Shown here in pieces: positions 1 through 11,036 of a stretch of 64,000 nt of DNA. The DNA comes from Boswellia sacra (taxonomy: Eukaryota > Streptophyta > Magnoliopsida > Sapindales > Burseraceae), in the NCBI GenBank assembly GCA_013180625.2, contig SNVD02013841.1, forward strand, positions 1-64,000. Direction: 5' to 3'. A program made the position numbers and the translations under genes. How positions within the stretch are numbered: position 1 is the stretch's first letter; each line of letters begins with the position of its first letter. Below the pieces are notes generated by a model that saw only the letters and a program-made list of their open reading frames with translations, did not search any database and was not told the origin of the DNA.

Positions 1-128
1 TGGTATACTCACCCCGATTTTGCGAAAAGTTTCCAGGATTTTTTGTTCTTGTTCCTCCTTCTTCGATTTTACAAATCTACTAGGAAAAGGTGGAGGAGAA
101 ACATATGAAAGAATGGGGGTTATAGGAT

Positions 129-786
129 TTACTGAGAAGTCAGTGTTTTGTTCATGGTGGAAGTGGTGTCATCTCCTTCATCAGTTTGTGATTTCTTTGG
201 TAGGACATCTAATTGCTCTTCATTTTGCAAAATTATCGCACAAGAATTCTCTCTTGGATTGATGACCGTTTGACAAGATAATTCTTCTGAGCCTTGGCCC
301 TCGAATTTGCTCATGCTAGTGGCCAATTATCCCATTTGATTTGCTAGGTTTTGGATACTTGCCCCAGTTTCCTGCTGGAATTGCATTGTGTTAGTGGCAA
401 GTGCATTAACAATGTCCTAGAGAGATATACCTGAGTTTTGTGAAGCTGGTTGCAGTGCTGGATGTGGCATTGGTGGTGGTTGCATTTGAAAAGGTTACTG
501 CACTCTAGGTTGATTGAAACCCTGTGGCCGATTTGGTATCACATTTGGAGTGATTGGTTGATGATTCCAGTAACTGAAATTATGTTGATCTTCCATCCAG
601 CATTGTAAGTGCTAGAGAAAGGATCATACCATTGCCTCGTTTGTCCTGGAAATCCACCCATGGCATTGGCTTGTTCCATATATTCTTCTTGTAAAGTTGG
701 ATACATGTCGATTGGATGCTCCATCGTAGAATATATCCCACATTCATAAGATTTTTGCATATCTCCCACAGCCATGTTTTCCACAA
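129..786 (-). pseudogene. Gypsy gag remnant (frameshifted)
   Basis: Two minus-strand pieces belong to the gag polyprotein of Athila/Tat-like elements. The upstream piece (786-539) shows a decayed zinc-knuckle-like stretch (CGIYSTMEHPIDMYPT, with Tyr where a Cys is expected) followed by NAMGGFPGQ and YDPFSSTYNAGW. The latter is the usual gag signature NAxGGFPGQ...YDPxSxTYNxGW. The downstream piece (326-129) contains SCQTVINPRENSCAI, which precedes the protease in this family. The pieces lie in different frames with stops between them, so no intact Gag can be made. Confidence 0.75.
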
Positions 787-986
787 GAGAGGTTAGCTCA
801 GAAAGTTGTTGTTCAATATTCGGAGTGCTTACCTCATTTACTCTCCATGGTATTGTGGCTCAAATCCGCTACTGAATTGATAGAAGTTTACTGCCATGTT
901 GTCTAAACACAAACAATCAGAAAAGAAAAACAAAGAAAATTTGAAACAACAATGAAAACAAAATAACAAATCGATTAGAAAATCAA

Positions 987-1004
987 TCCCCGGCAACGGC
1001 GCCA
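987..1004 (-). other. Primer binding site, tRNA-Asp type
   Basis: The plus strand reads TCCCCGGCAACGGCGCCA, the same as the 3' end (with CCA) of plant tRNA-Asp(GUC). The minus strand is therefore complementary to that tRNA and can be primed by it. A 6-base spacer separates it from the LTR end at 1011. This fixes the element's orientation as minus. Confidence 0.85.
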
Positions 1005-1010
1005 AAAACT

Positions 1011-2421
1011 TGATGTGTTCGAAACTAGCAAGTATACTAGTCGCACAAGTAATAAAGTGATAAGTAAGATATCGTTCCCACGAGGATTGATTCTAATTGA
1101 ATTTGTTATTTCCAGCAACAATAAACTAAACAGGGGAGATTTTTGTTGAATGCTTTACTAAATGAAATAAGAATGCAAGTAAAGAATAACAAAACAGAAA
1201 GTAATTTTGAATGAAAAATCAATGGGAGAAAGCTGATTAAGGGATCCTTCTCTACCACAAGATATGGATTTGCGAATTAATCGTAGAATTGTCATCTAAT
1301 TACACATTTGAAATTATCAACCGTAGATAACAACAAGCTCTGTTATCCCAATCTTTCCTTCCTTTGTTGTTAACTAAAACAGGCTCTTTATTTAATCTCT
1401 ATCCATTAAACAACCTAGAACAAGCTCTCTAAGTTTAATCCAATAGAAGCATTACGATGAGAAAGATAGGTTGATATAAGCAATAATCACACAAGTTCGG
1501 ATTATTTAACCTAGGTTGTATTTTCCAATTGCAATCTCTGATCACAATTTTTGCTACTAATGATTGGAAATTCATGACAATTACGGATCAAGATTTCTAA
1601 TCTAGCAATAGACAACAACAGATTATATTCAGTTGGCCATTCCAAATACAATAAGTAAGCAATCATAAGCATTAGATATGGGAAAATACAAGCAACTTCA
1701 ATTAGAGAATTGGATAACAATTTCTTACACAATCAACTTACAAAAACCATATCAGGGGCTTTGAAATTACCCTCAACCAATTCAGATTCAGTTACACATG
1801 TTTAAGAACGTGGTAATACAATACAACATGGAGACATTCCAGAAAATGAAAGGGAAGGGAAAAACTTAGCAAATTTGATGAAATCTCTTAGGATTTGTAG
1901 TTCTTCCTCTTTCCAAGCCTTCAATCTCCTTCAAGAACTCCAAGAGATGAGAGAAATCCAAAGAGGCAGCCTCCTCCACGTTCTCCCCTCTTCAAGTTAT
2001 GAAAATAAAACCCTAAAATGTGTTTAAATATTCTGCTACAGTGAATTGCTACAGTGCCCCGTATTATACATGCTACAGTGACTTGTGGAATTATATTTCT
2101 ATACATCTCACACTGTTTTTATTACAACTTTTGGTACACTGAATGGATTTATAAACCGTAAATTTCTCCAGAAAATAGACTTCGAGAGCTTTCCAACGGT
2201 ATATAACATGTCATCGGGTCATTGTATATCAATACAATTAAATCCGAAAAGATCACTGACTAGCAGAGGTGAAAATGAAGGGTTTTACTCCATTTTTGTG
2301 CAAGTTGCTCCAAAACTCCTACAAACATCAAAACCACACAAAAACATAAAAATACCAAGGAATATAGCAAAGAAACATGGACGAATTGATATAAAAGTAA
2401 TACATAAATAGACACCTATCA
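1011..2421 (-). repeat. 5' LTR of the Gypsy element (candidate limits)
   Basis: On the minus strand the sequence starts TGATAGGTGTC (at 2421) and ends CACATCA (at 1011), six bases before the primer site. About 1.4 kb is a normal size for this lineage. The 1011 end is well placed by the PBS. The 2421 end is inferred from terminal symmetry only, because the partner LTR is not in the window. Confidence 0.55.
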
Positions 2422-3250
2422 TGAAGGAACCAATATAATATTCCATCCTTTCACTAAATGCAAAAAGAGCATATTAAATGAATCTAGTTAAAAAGTTTAA
2501 ATAAAACACTAGTGGAGTAGGGAATTAAATAAAACAATTAAATTCAAGCCAATTAGAAAAGAACTACAAAAACAAACCAAACACAAAAATTCCGATGCTT
2601 CATTATTAAGAAATTCCGATGACATCCATGTCGAGCAAATAATCCTAGAGAAATTTCAAATATTCTCTCTTTTGCTATTGTTTTTCTCTTAACTCATGAC
2701 TAGTTTACAATTAAAAAGAATAAAAGTAATTTTTTAGTAATGTTACTTAGAAAATCTGATAACATATAATGAAATCTTCTTAGAAATATCATTCAAGAAT
2801 GCACTGAAGATGGAACTCATGTCATCTGCACACAAAACGGAACAAGGAACAGCTTCAATGGTATGTAAAATTACAAGTGAAGAGTAGATCATCAACACTG
2901 AAAAGGCAAAGCCGAAGTGAAACAGGCCTCAGACTGCATATTCTCATCCATCACCTACAAATCCAAATCACCAAAACACACACACACTTTCAGATTCAAG
3001 ACCAAAATTCTCAAAACTTACCTCACTCTCTCACACAATCCCTACAGTAACAGTCAAACCCACAAATTTAAATGCCACTTTCACAAAACCACACGCACAG
3101 CCTTCGCTTAACAGAAAAACAAAAATACCACCTTACAAAAAATTTTAAAACAAAAAAAATCATTTTTACATCAACACAGAAAATTAGTCATAAACAATAA
3201 ATAAATAAGTAATTAATTAATTAAAAGAAATGAAATTACCTGGAGTAATG
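2422..3250. other. Non-coding stretch, nothing recognised
   Basis: AT-rich sequence between the Gypsy LTR and a short gene-like ORF. It contains a CA-rich microsatellite-like run near 2975-2990 and pyrimidine-poor tracts. I see no domain, RNA gene or clear repeat boundary. It may belong to the CACTA-like element whose right end is at 3823. Confidence 0.4.
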
Positions 3251-3266
3251 AAATAATAAATATAAT

Positions 3267-3539
3267 ATGAGGATCTTGAGGAGGATTGAGGGTGAAGATC
3301 AAGTCGGGGACGCACATGGCAGTTGCTCCGTGTCGGTCTCTCATGACCGCATCCTAATCAAAGGCTTCTTTGGTTGTCTCTCCCCTCTCAAGCTTGCCTC
3401 TATTTGGGGCTTTGGCCTTGATGACAAGAAGATCAATGAATCATTGGAGTTGCTTGACTCCTCAAGTCGCGGCTATCAAGAGATGGTGAATTCAATGGAA
3501 GCTTTGTGGATGTACAGGAAATCTGGAGCGGGTGATTAG
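3267..3539 (+). pseudogene. Unidentified gene-like fragment beside a CACTA end
   Basis: An open frame of 90 codons whose composition looks protein-like rather than random (for example GFFGCLSPLKLASIWGFGLD and YQEMVNSMEALWMYRKSG). I do not recognise the family. The CACTA-like right terminus lies 284 bp downstream, and two other CACTA-like elements in this window carry captured exons, so it is plausibly a captured exon. It could also be a random ORF. No partner exons were found. Confidence 0.3.
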
Positions 3540-3823
3540 GATTTGATGTTGTCGAATGAAAAGGCGATGTTTTGTAAGGAAGGCTAATCGAATGAAAAGG
3601 ATAGATTTGTTGAGTGTCAGTGAACTGAGGCTGAAATTAGGGTTTTATTTTTCATTATATATTACTCATTGTATACGACGTTCAATGCTGCCCGCAGTAA
3701 ATCATTCCCAACTTTGGACAAATCTACGATGGTATTTATGGGTCAGGAAATTTAAAACTTTTCACTGCATTTATTTAAAACTGCTGCAGAAACTCGTAGT
3801 AAAAAGGCACTTTTCTTGTAGTG
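3540..3823. mobile_element. Right end of a CACTA-like element (left end not found)
   Basis: The sequence finishes CTTTTCTTGTAGTG at 3823, the inverse of the canonical CACTACAAGAAAAG terminus. Inside it are degenerate subterminal motifs of the GCAGTAAA / TGCAGAAACTCGTAGTAAAAA type, as at the ends of the element at 36085-40012. The next three bases (AAT) would be the target duplication. Immediately after them comes Copia integrase sequence, so the element inserted into the SIRE-like Copia. No matching left terminus occurs upstream. Confidence 0.6.
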
Positions 3824-3829
3824 AATCCT

Positions 3830-6289
3830 ACATCTTAGCACATCCAAAGTACTTGATTTGCTTCACATAGATCTTATGGGCCCTATGCAAATTGAAAGCA
3901 TTGCTGGTAAGAGATTTTTTTGTGTGGATGACTTCTCTAGATATACTTCGATTGATTTTAGTAAAGAAAAATCTGATACTTTTGAAGCTTTCAAGAATCT
4001 TTGTGTTAAGCTTGAAAATGAGTAAAACAGGAACATTGGCAGGATAATGAGAATAAGAAGTGATCATGACAAAGAATTTTCAACTCCTAAACCTCCTAAA
4101 CAAAATGGCATTGTGGAAAAAAAAAAAGAACTAGAGTGATGCTCAATAGCAAGAAGTTGACAAAAAGGCTATAGGTTGAAGTAATAAGCACTGCTTGTTA
4201 TATTTCAAATAGAGTTTTTCTAAAACCTGGAACTAACTAGACACCTTATGAAATTTTGAAAGGAAGAAAACCTAATTTGAAATATTTTCATGTTTTTGGA
4301 TGCAGGTGTTACATCTTAAATGACAGAGAACAGTTAGGCAAATTAGATCCAAGAAGTGATGAAAGAGTTTTTGTAGGATATGCACAGAACAGCAAAGCTT
4401 TTTGAGTCTATAATCTTCGAACTAAGTCAGTCATAAAATCTGCAAATGTAGTATTTAATGATCTGGATGATTATGCAAAATACTCACACAAAGAAAGCAT
4501 AACCAGCTTTACAGAGAATGCAAAAAGATCAGTATCAGACAACAATAACAATAGAAAGGATTCAGTTATGAAAGAGAAAACAACTGCTGCTACATCAGAT
4601 ACAGCAATGACATATGACAACACAGATCTAAATAGAAACTTAATCAGAATTGAAGATGAAAGAAAAGATCCACCAACTTGGATACAAAAGGCACATTCAA
4701 CCAGTTCTATGATTGGAACACCAAATAGTATGATGAAAACTAGGAGCAAGGTAAGAAATCAGGTAAGATTTGCATATTATTTTTCATTAGTTGAACCAAA
4801 AAATGTGAAAGAAACTTTAAAAGAATATGTTTGGATTCAAGCAATGCAAGATGAACTTAATCAGTTTAAAAGAAATGAAGTATGGGAATTAGTTCCTAGG
4901 TTAGAAAATACAAATGTCATTGGAACTAAATAAATATTCAAAAATACAACTGATGAAAGTGGTCAAGTAGTAAGAAATAAGGTTAGGCTAGTAGCACAAG
5001 ATTACACACAAGTAGAAGGCACAGACTTTGATTAAACCTTTACACCAGTAACTAGACTTGAGTCAATCACATTACTACGTACAATTGCTCATTTGCTTGA
5101 TTTTAAATTGTACAAAATGGATGTTAAAACAACCTTTTTAAATGGTTATCTCAATGAAGAAGTTTTTGTTGAATAACCTAAAGGATTTGAAGATCCTAAC
5201 CATCCTGATTTTGTGTACAAATTGCATAATGCTTTGTATGGGTTGAAACAAGCTCCCAGAGCTTGATATGAAAGATTGCCAAATTTTTTGATCAATAGAG
5301 GTGTAGTAGAGGCAGCAAGGATAAAACTTTATTTATCAAACATGCATCTAACTAAATATATGTAGATTAACAAACAAAAGCAAAACTAATGAATTTGTTA
5401 AGTTGATGCAGGAAGAGTTTAAGATGAGCATGGTAGGAGAATTAAATTTCTTTTTTGGATTACAGGTTAAACAAATGAATGATGTGATATTCATATCTCA
5501 ATCAAAATATGCTAAAAACCTTGTAAAGAAATTTGGACTTGAGAATGCAAAATCAATGAAAACTCCTATCAGTACTAACCTGAAACTTTCAAAAAACAAT
5601 GCAAGAAAAGAGGTTGATGCAAGTTTATATAGAAGCATCATTGGCAGCTTGTTATATCTCACAACAAGTAGACTAGAATTGTGTTTTAGTGTGGACTTTG
5701 TGCAAGATTTCAAGCGAATCCCAAAGAATCACATCTGGCAGCAGCTAAAAGAATCATCAGGTATGTACATAGAACCCATGATTATGGGATATGGTTTTCT
5801 AAAGATATAAATGATTATCTTACAGGGTTTAGTGATGTTGACTGGGCAGAAAATACAGATGACAGAAAGAGCACATAAGGTGGATATTTTTATCTTGGTA
5901 CTAACTTAGTTTCTTGACACAACAAAAAGCGAAATTTCATCTCTTTGTCTACTACTAAAGTTGAATAAATAGTAGCACGAAGTTGTTGCACACAATTACT
6001 TTGGATGAAGCAAATGCTGAATGATTATGGTATTGAACAAAAATCTATAATAGTGTTTTGTGATAATACTAGTGCTATAAACATTTTCAATAATCTTGTT
6101 CAACATTCTAGAATAAAACATATTGACATAAGATACCATTTTATAAGGGAACTTGTAGAGTCTAAGGTGATACACATTGAACACATCTCCACTGATAAAC
6201 AATTAGCTGACTTGTTCACTAAGGCATTGGATATAACAAGATCTGAAAATCTAAGAAATGTCTTAGGCATCTGTCAGTTTTCTAAATAA
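3830..6289 (+). pseudogene. Copia pol remnant (integrase, RT, RNase H)
   Basis: Integrase comes first: DLLHIDLMGPMQ and CVDDFSRYTSIDF near 3855-3960, then KPPKQNGIVEKK near 4090, then the HVFGCRCYI region near 4290. A gap between the second and third of these shows an internal deletion. RT follows: WIQAMQDELNQF (4833-4868), KMDVKTTFLNGYL near 5115, and ALYGLKQAPRA near 5230. A block that should contain the YVDD catalytic loop is missing around 5280-5400. RNase H includes DNTSAIN (6061-6081) and RIKHIDIRYHF (6110-6145), and ends at 6289. Numerous stops interrupt the frame. Confidence 0.85.
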
Positions 6290-7129
6290 GCATTGCTTGC
6301 TGTTATGTTAATTATATCTGCAATATCATAAGTTTTCTTCTAATTAAGCATGTGTGAGCTTTAATATAAAATTGTGTGAATATTAAGATACTAGTTTAAA
6401 ATAAAAAATACAAAGAGGACTACCAATATATGATGTATGAAAGCCATCATTGAGTGTAACATCAAAGTATCTAAGAAATATGTTGAGGTCACCCACTCAA
6501 ATGAAAAGGGCTACCTCTATATTGTGTGAAAGCTATTGTATTTTATAATTCAATGTGATTAATTCTTAATAAATATGTCAAAATGATATTTTTGACATCT
6601 CAAGTGATTAAAAAATAAAGGTAAACAGCTTTCATATGAAGATTATAAACAGCTTTGAAATATGCTTCTTTAGAATGATTTATATGATGTCCAAATATTG
6701 TTGTTACGGTAAATGTAATTGTTTTCTGTTATGTTTTTCATATCATACGATGGCTTTTGTGCCCAACTGAAATTTGACTTTTCTTGTGTGTCCATATGTC
6801 AAAATTACATGTCAGCTTTATTGAATTAAGAGAGAGAAACTTCAGTGACGGGAATCCTAACTCTATTAGAATTCCTTATTTTAATGGAAATCAAATTTTA
6901 AATTTTTGTTCATTACTGATATTAATTAAGTGGTTTTGGAAAAGGATTTAAAAATTTAAAATTTATGGGAAACGGAATTGTATTAAAATCCAGTTTCTTC
7001 CCAAGTATATCACAAACATAGTTAAGGCTCTTTTTGTTCATATCATATTCGATCAGCTTTGTATCCATTCTCTCTCTCGTCTTGCTTCTCTCTGTTTTAA
7101 GAAAAACTTGCAACTCTCAAACCCTAACA
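6290..7129 (+). other. Spacer between Copia pol and the third ORF
   Basis: About 0.84 kb of AT-rich DNA with no extended coding potential, in the position where SIRE-type elements carry a non-coding spacer or acceptor-site region before the env-position ORF. No promoter or splice acceptor is clear enough to call. Confidence 0.5.
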
Positions 7130-9027
7130 ATGGTGTCCTTATCTGAATCTATGAAGACCACCACTGCATCATCTTCCTCACATGACTCTGGTCACAACAA
7201 TAACGACAGTTCTCAGTCATCTTAGTCTCAACAATAGCATGTAGAGATCCCGTTTGATCCTGTAATAAGTGAAGATGAATCAATCCTAGTTAAACGAATG
7301 AAAGACAAAGTGAAGCAAAAGTTCAACATGTTTCTCACAGTAGCCGTTAAGCAAAATTTCTTGAAGTATACATCAAAGAGGAAGTTACAGGTAGAAAGGC
7401 CAGAGAAGATAACCGACTTCAACAAGTATGGTTTGAGTGAACTTCTTGAGTCTATTTACTGGACTCGAACGGTGAACAACTTCTTACCCTTTGTTAAGTA
7501 TTTGATTCAAGAATTTTATACGAATATCACTGCTTCAATTGATGATCTGAAAAGCTATCATTATCACAAAGTGTATTGTGGAGAAAAATTTGTGAAATTT
7601 TCATCGAATGTCATCAACACTTTCTTTGATATACCCATTGGTAGTTTACACTCTGTTGAAGAAAATTTTGATATGGAAGTTGTTCTTAAGGAATTAAATG
7701 GTCGAGAGGATTTGGTTTGGAATCCAAGAGATGGCATTGATCAACAATACCTTAGAAAGAAATATCGAGTTCTGCATAAAATTGCACAGTTTGATTGGTT
7801 TCCTTTTCACATCAGAACCAAGTCAGGGGAGATAGAGTGAAATTTTTTTTCTGTTTGGGAACAAATAAACCAATTAATTTAGGTTTATGGATTTATAAGA
7901 TGATTGTCCAGATTGCACCATATAAATTTGATTACCATTTGCTTCTATTTCCTTGTTTGATTCAGTGTATTTTAGCTCAAAATGGTATTCCCATTAGCCC
8001 AAAAGAACACATTCAAATTTTGTCTAAATCCATCACAAAAGGATTTTTGCATCGATTGCATGACAAAACTAATCTGCCTGTCCCTGAACCAAAACCAAAA
8101 AGAGTCTGAAACAATCCAATGAGCAATATGGAAGAGCGGCTTGCTTTGATCAATTCTGTTTTGTCTGATATTATGTAAGATCTTAAGGACATCAAAGCAA
8201 AGTAGTTTGCATTGGAGAATAAACTTGCTAGAAAATCTATTGCTGCAGAAGAACCACAACCCATGGAAACCGCAGATATGGTGCAAGAGAATTTTACAAA
8301 ACAAATACCAGAGATAGCTAAGCAAATGCCAGAGGAGGATCAAGCTGCACAACTTGCTGTTGAGATAGACATGATGGCAGAAAAGAAACAGAAGAAAAAG
8401 AAATTCAAGAAGAAAGCTAAAGGAACTGATTTGAAGGCCAAGAAGAATGTAAAACTGGTAAAGAAAAAGTCTGACAAGAAGAAAAAGAAAAGTGCAACAG
8501 TAGTTCCAGAACTGCAGGATGAATCCTTGTCAGATGAACCAGCTCAAGTGGAACCCAAAATAACATTACCTTCACCACCTTCTAAAAAAGAACATGATAT
8601 TGCACCAGCTCTTGAAACAAAACAACCTATCTCTCCACCACCACAGTCACCTGCACATGAAGAAGAACATACACCTGATACAGAACACACACAGGAACCA
8701 GTTCCTGAAGCAGACATAGCAGAACCAGCCACAGCAATCCCAACTCAACTTACAACAAAATCACTTGTGGATTTACAACAACCTGTTGCTGAGTCACAGC
8801 CAACTGAAACCAGTGCTAACAGACTTGACAAGGAAATCTACAAGATTGTGGCAGAGATCACTGGTACTTCATCTGATACAACTGGAGCACAGACAACTCT
8901 TGTGGTTCCTAAACAGTCTACACCTACCACTACTGGCAAAAGGTTCAAGACTAAGGCTGGTAGGATCAAGAAACGACCTAAAAGTTCATCATCGCCTCCT
9001 ATTCACAAGTCTGCCCAACTTCGTTAA
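7130..9027 (+). pseudogene. SIRE-type third ORF (env-position protein), broken
   Basis: Begins MVSLSESMKTTTASSSS. A folded-looking central part (about 7298-8109) contains VERPEKITDFNKYGLSELLE and the FFDIPIG segment, which are characteristic of the plant retrotransposon third ORF. It is followed by a strongly basic, then proline/threonine-rich tail (8212-9027) with KKQKKKKFKKKAKG and many PP/PT repeats. Two TAG stops near 7223-7240, a frameshift near 7800-7840 and more stops at 8107-8206 disable it. I see no convincing transmembrane segment or signal peptide, so an envelope role is not supported by this copy. Confidence 0.7.
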
Positions 9028-9564
9028 TGCCTTTTCTGTTTATTTTATTTTGGAACTTGTTCAGAAATCAAGGGGGAGAAGAAGTTTCTGATAATTCTGT
9101 CTGTTTTGATGTTTTTTTTTTTTTTGAACTAATTCTCCTTGATGCTCCTTGACTTCAAGGGTAGTAAGTAAGGGGGAGTGAGGACTCTTTATATTTGCAT
9201 TTGAACTATTTTATGCCTTGTGTTTTTGACTTGTTACTTTGCAAGAATTACTTTACTGTGTTTTGTGTTATTACCTGCATATTTCATTTGTTCGATGTTT
9301 TTGTCACTTTTTGTTATTTGCTCTGATCATGCTTTGGTTGAGGTGTTGTTTGATAAGTTTGTCAACTTCACTTTGTTTTATTTTTGCAGGATATTTACAT
9401 TCAAACATTTTTCTGTTATGTGATTTATAACTGCACAATTGATATTTATTTAACTATGTTATTTTCTATTTGATAGATCATGATTGCTTATAGTTATTTT
9501 AAACTTGTCTTCGTGTGGTATTCTTTGATCAGAAACAATTTGGTGTTTTCATCACAAGTTGCCA

Positions 9565-9578
9565 AAAAGGGGGAGATT
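9565..9578 (+). other. Polypurine tract of the SIRE-like element
   Basis: AAAAAGGGGGAGAT lies directly before the TG that starts the 3' LTR. This is the plus-strand primer for reverse transcription in Copia elements and it confirms the plus orientation. Confidence 0.75.
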
Positions 9579-10420
9579 GTTGGTGTCAACGTGTGACAAT
9601 CATGCATGTGTTATGCACATGATAATTTTGGACAAACTTATGATAAAACTAGAATGTTATATTGTTTCTTATTTTACTGTTTCTAGAAGTATAATTTAGG
9701 AAGTATTTGATTCATAATGAATATCTGTTTAGATTAAGACATTATTTGATGTATCCCAGTTAAATTAGGAGTATATTATTTGTGTCCTATTCCATTTAGG
9801 AGTTATTTATATCACTTCCTAAAGTATTGGTCTTTATCTTAATTTGAATTTGATTAAGATTTTTACAGGATTTTAAAGAGATTACAATTGGACATCCTAC
9901 TATATAATGTTATGTTTACATAACTTATATGTTGATGGTGTGTATGTCACAACATTCCAAGAATTAAGAGGAGAGCTTCAACGCAAATTGGAATGCTTCT
10001 TTGATTTTATTTTATGGGTGTCTTATTCATGTATGAGAGGTTGTGATCGTGCATGAATTTTAATTAGGTTTGTCTGAGTTAGTATACACTTGAGATAACT
10101 TATGAGTTAAGTGTTTATGTAATTCAGTGTCAGACATCGTGGTTATGTTTTACTTAACAGTGTGTTGTTAAGTTATTAGTGATAGAGAGTGGACAATGTC
10201 CCTAGAGTTTAAGATCTTGATGAGATTTTATTTTACAAAGTTAGGTCAGTATGTGAGAGTGAGTCAGCACTGTAAACGATCCTAAAGATTGTACAAACAA
10301 GAACTTAGTGAATTGCAGCTCTAAAGCTGTTCGTGAATGTAGGTTTTATAATCAAACCACGTAAAATTCTCTTGTGCTATTTTACTTTACAGTTTACTGT
10401 TATATTGCACATTACTTCAT
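9579..10420 (+). repeat. 3' LTR of the SIRE-like element
   Basis: Starts TGTTGGTGTCAACG immediately after the polypurine tract. The right limit is set at ATTACTTCA (10420) because a CA end is expected there and the sequence then becomes simple AT-rich DNA. With no 5' LTR for comparison the 3' limit is approximate. Confidence 0.6.
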
Positions 10421-10744
10421 ACTTCCAGATCTTATATATATAATCAAATATATTTTATCACAATTCAATTTTTTATAAAACGTATAAACATATCTCTTGT
10501 ACTCATATTAAATTAGAAATTTTATAGATAAAATACAAAATTTATAACCAAACGGCCATAATTAATTGCTACCAGATTTTAGTGCCTGGCTGTTGCATAC
10601 TGTTACCAAAAACTTTTGGTTTGGAGAAACAAACAAGGACAGACTTGTCTGTTCATATACATCATTGCTTAGGTTAATAGCTCAGTCATCCGCCATTTCA
10701 TAAATCTTGCAATATGGAGGGAGGCAAATGCATCCACGTGTTTG
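10421..10744. other. AT-rich spacer
   Basis: No gene, repeat boundary or RNA seen. The last part (about 10680-10744) is probably distal FRO upstream sequence, because it is continuous with 13028 onward once the hAT-like insertion is removed. Confidence 0.4.
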
Positions 10745-11036
10745 CAGTGTCGGCTCAACGATATCTCGGGCTTAGTGAAGCAAAAATATAAAATGGACAT
10801 ATTCATATTTAATATAAAAATAATTAAAATTTTATTATTGATTTTAAATTTGATATCTAATAAATTTAATCCTCTGTTAAGTTTGTTACATTGTTTGATC
10901 AAGTATTAAAATTGATTAATATATTTATATTACTTTTGATAAATTTGTAAAAAAATAAGGATTTAAAAATTTTCAAATTTTTTTTCAAGTTTTCATGTAT
11001 AGATTCTTATTTTCTATAAACATACATAAAATTAAA

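Larger units (their letters stand above)
1..2421 (-). mobile_element. 5' part of a Ty3/Gypsy (Athila/Tat-group) retrotransposon, cut by the window edge
   Basis: Seen on the minus strand: a candidate LTR (1011-2421), a primer binding site matching the 3' end of plant tRNA-Asp (987-1004), then gag-like coding remnants running leftward to the window start. tRNA-Asp priming and the gag wording are typical of Athila/Tat-like Gypsy elements. Protease, RT and integrase would lie left of base 1, and the second LTR is outside the window, so the LTR boundary at 2421 rests only on its TGAT...ATCA ends. Reading frames are broken, so this copy is inactive. Confidence 0.8.
3824..10420 (+). mobile_element. 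Decayed SIRE/Maximus-type Ty1/Copia element, 5'-truncated
   Basis: The order integrase, reverse transcriptase, RNase H, long spacer, third ORF, polypurine tract, 3' LTR is seen on the plus strand. A large third ORF between pol and the 3' LTR is the hallmark of the SIRE/Maximus lineage, where it is often called env-like. The 5' LTR, gag and protease are missing; the copy starts directly at the end of a CACTA-like element. Many in-frame stops, an internal deletion in integrase and a gap in RT make it non-functional. Confidence 0.8.

Noticed and set aside
987..1004. A tRNA-Asp gene
   Set aside because: Only the last 18 bases of the tRNA are matched; no acceptor partner or anticodon arm nearby. 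It is a retrotransposon primer site.
7795..8109. Separate 104-codon ORF on the plus strand
   Set aside because: It is the frameshifted continuation of the SIRE third ORF, not a gene of its own.
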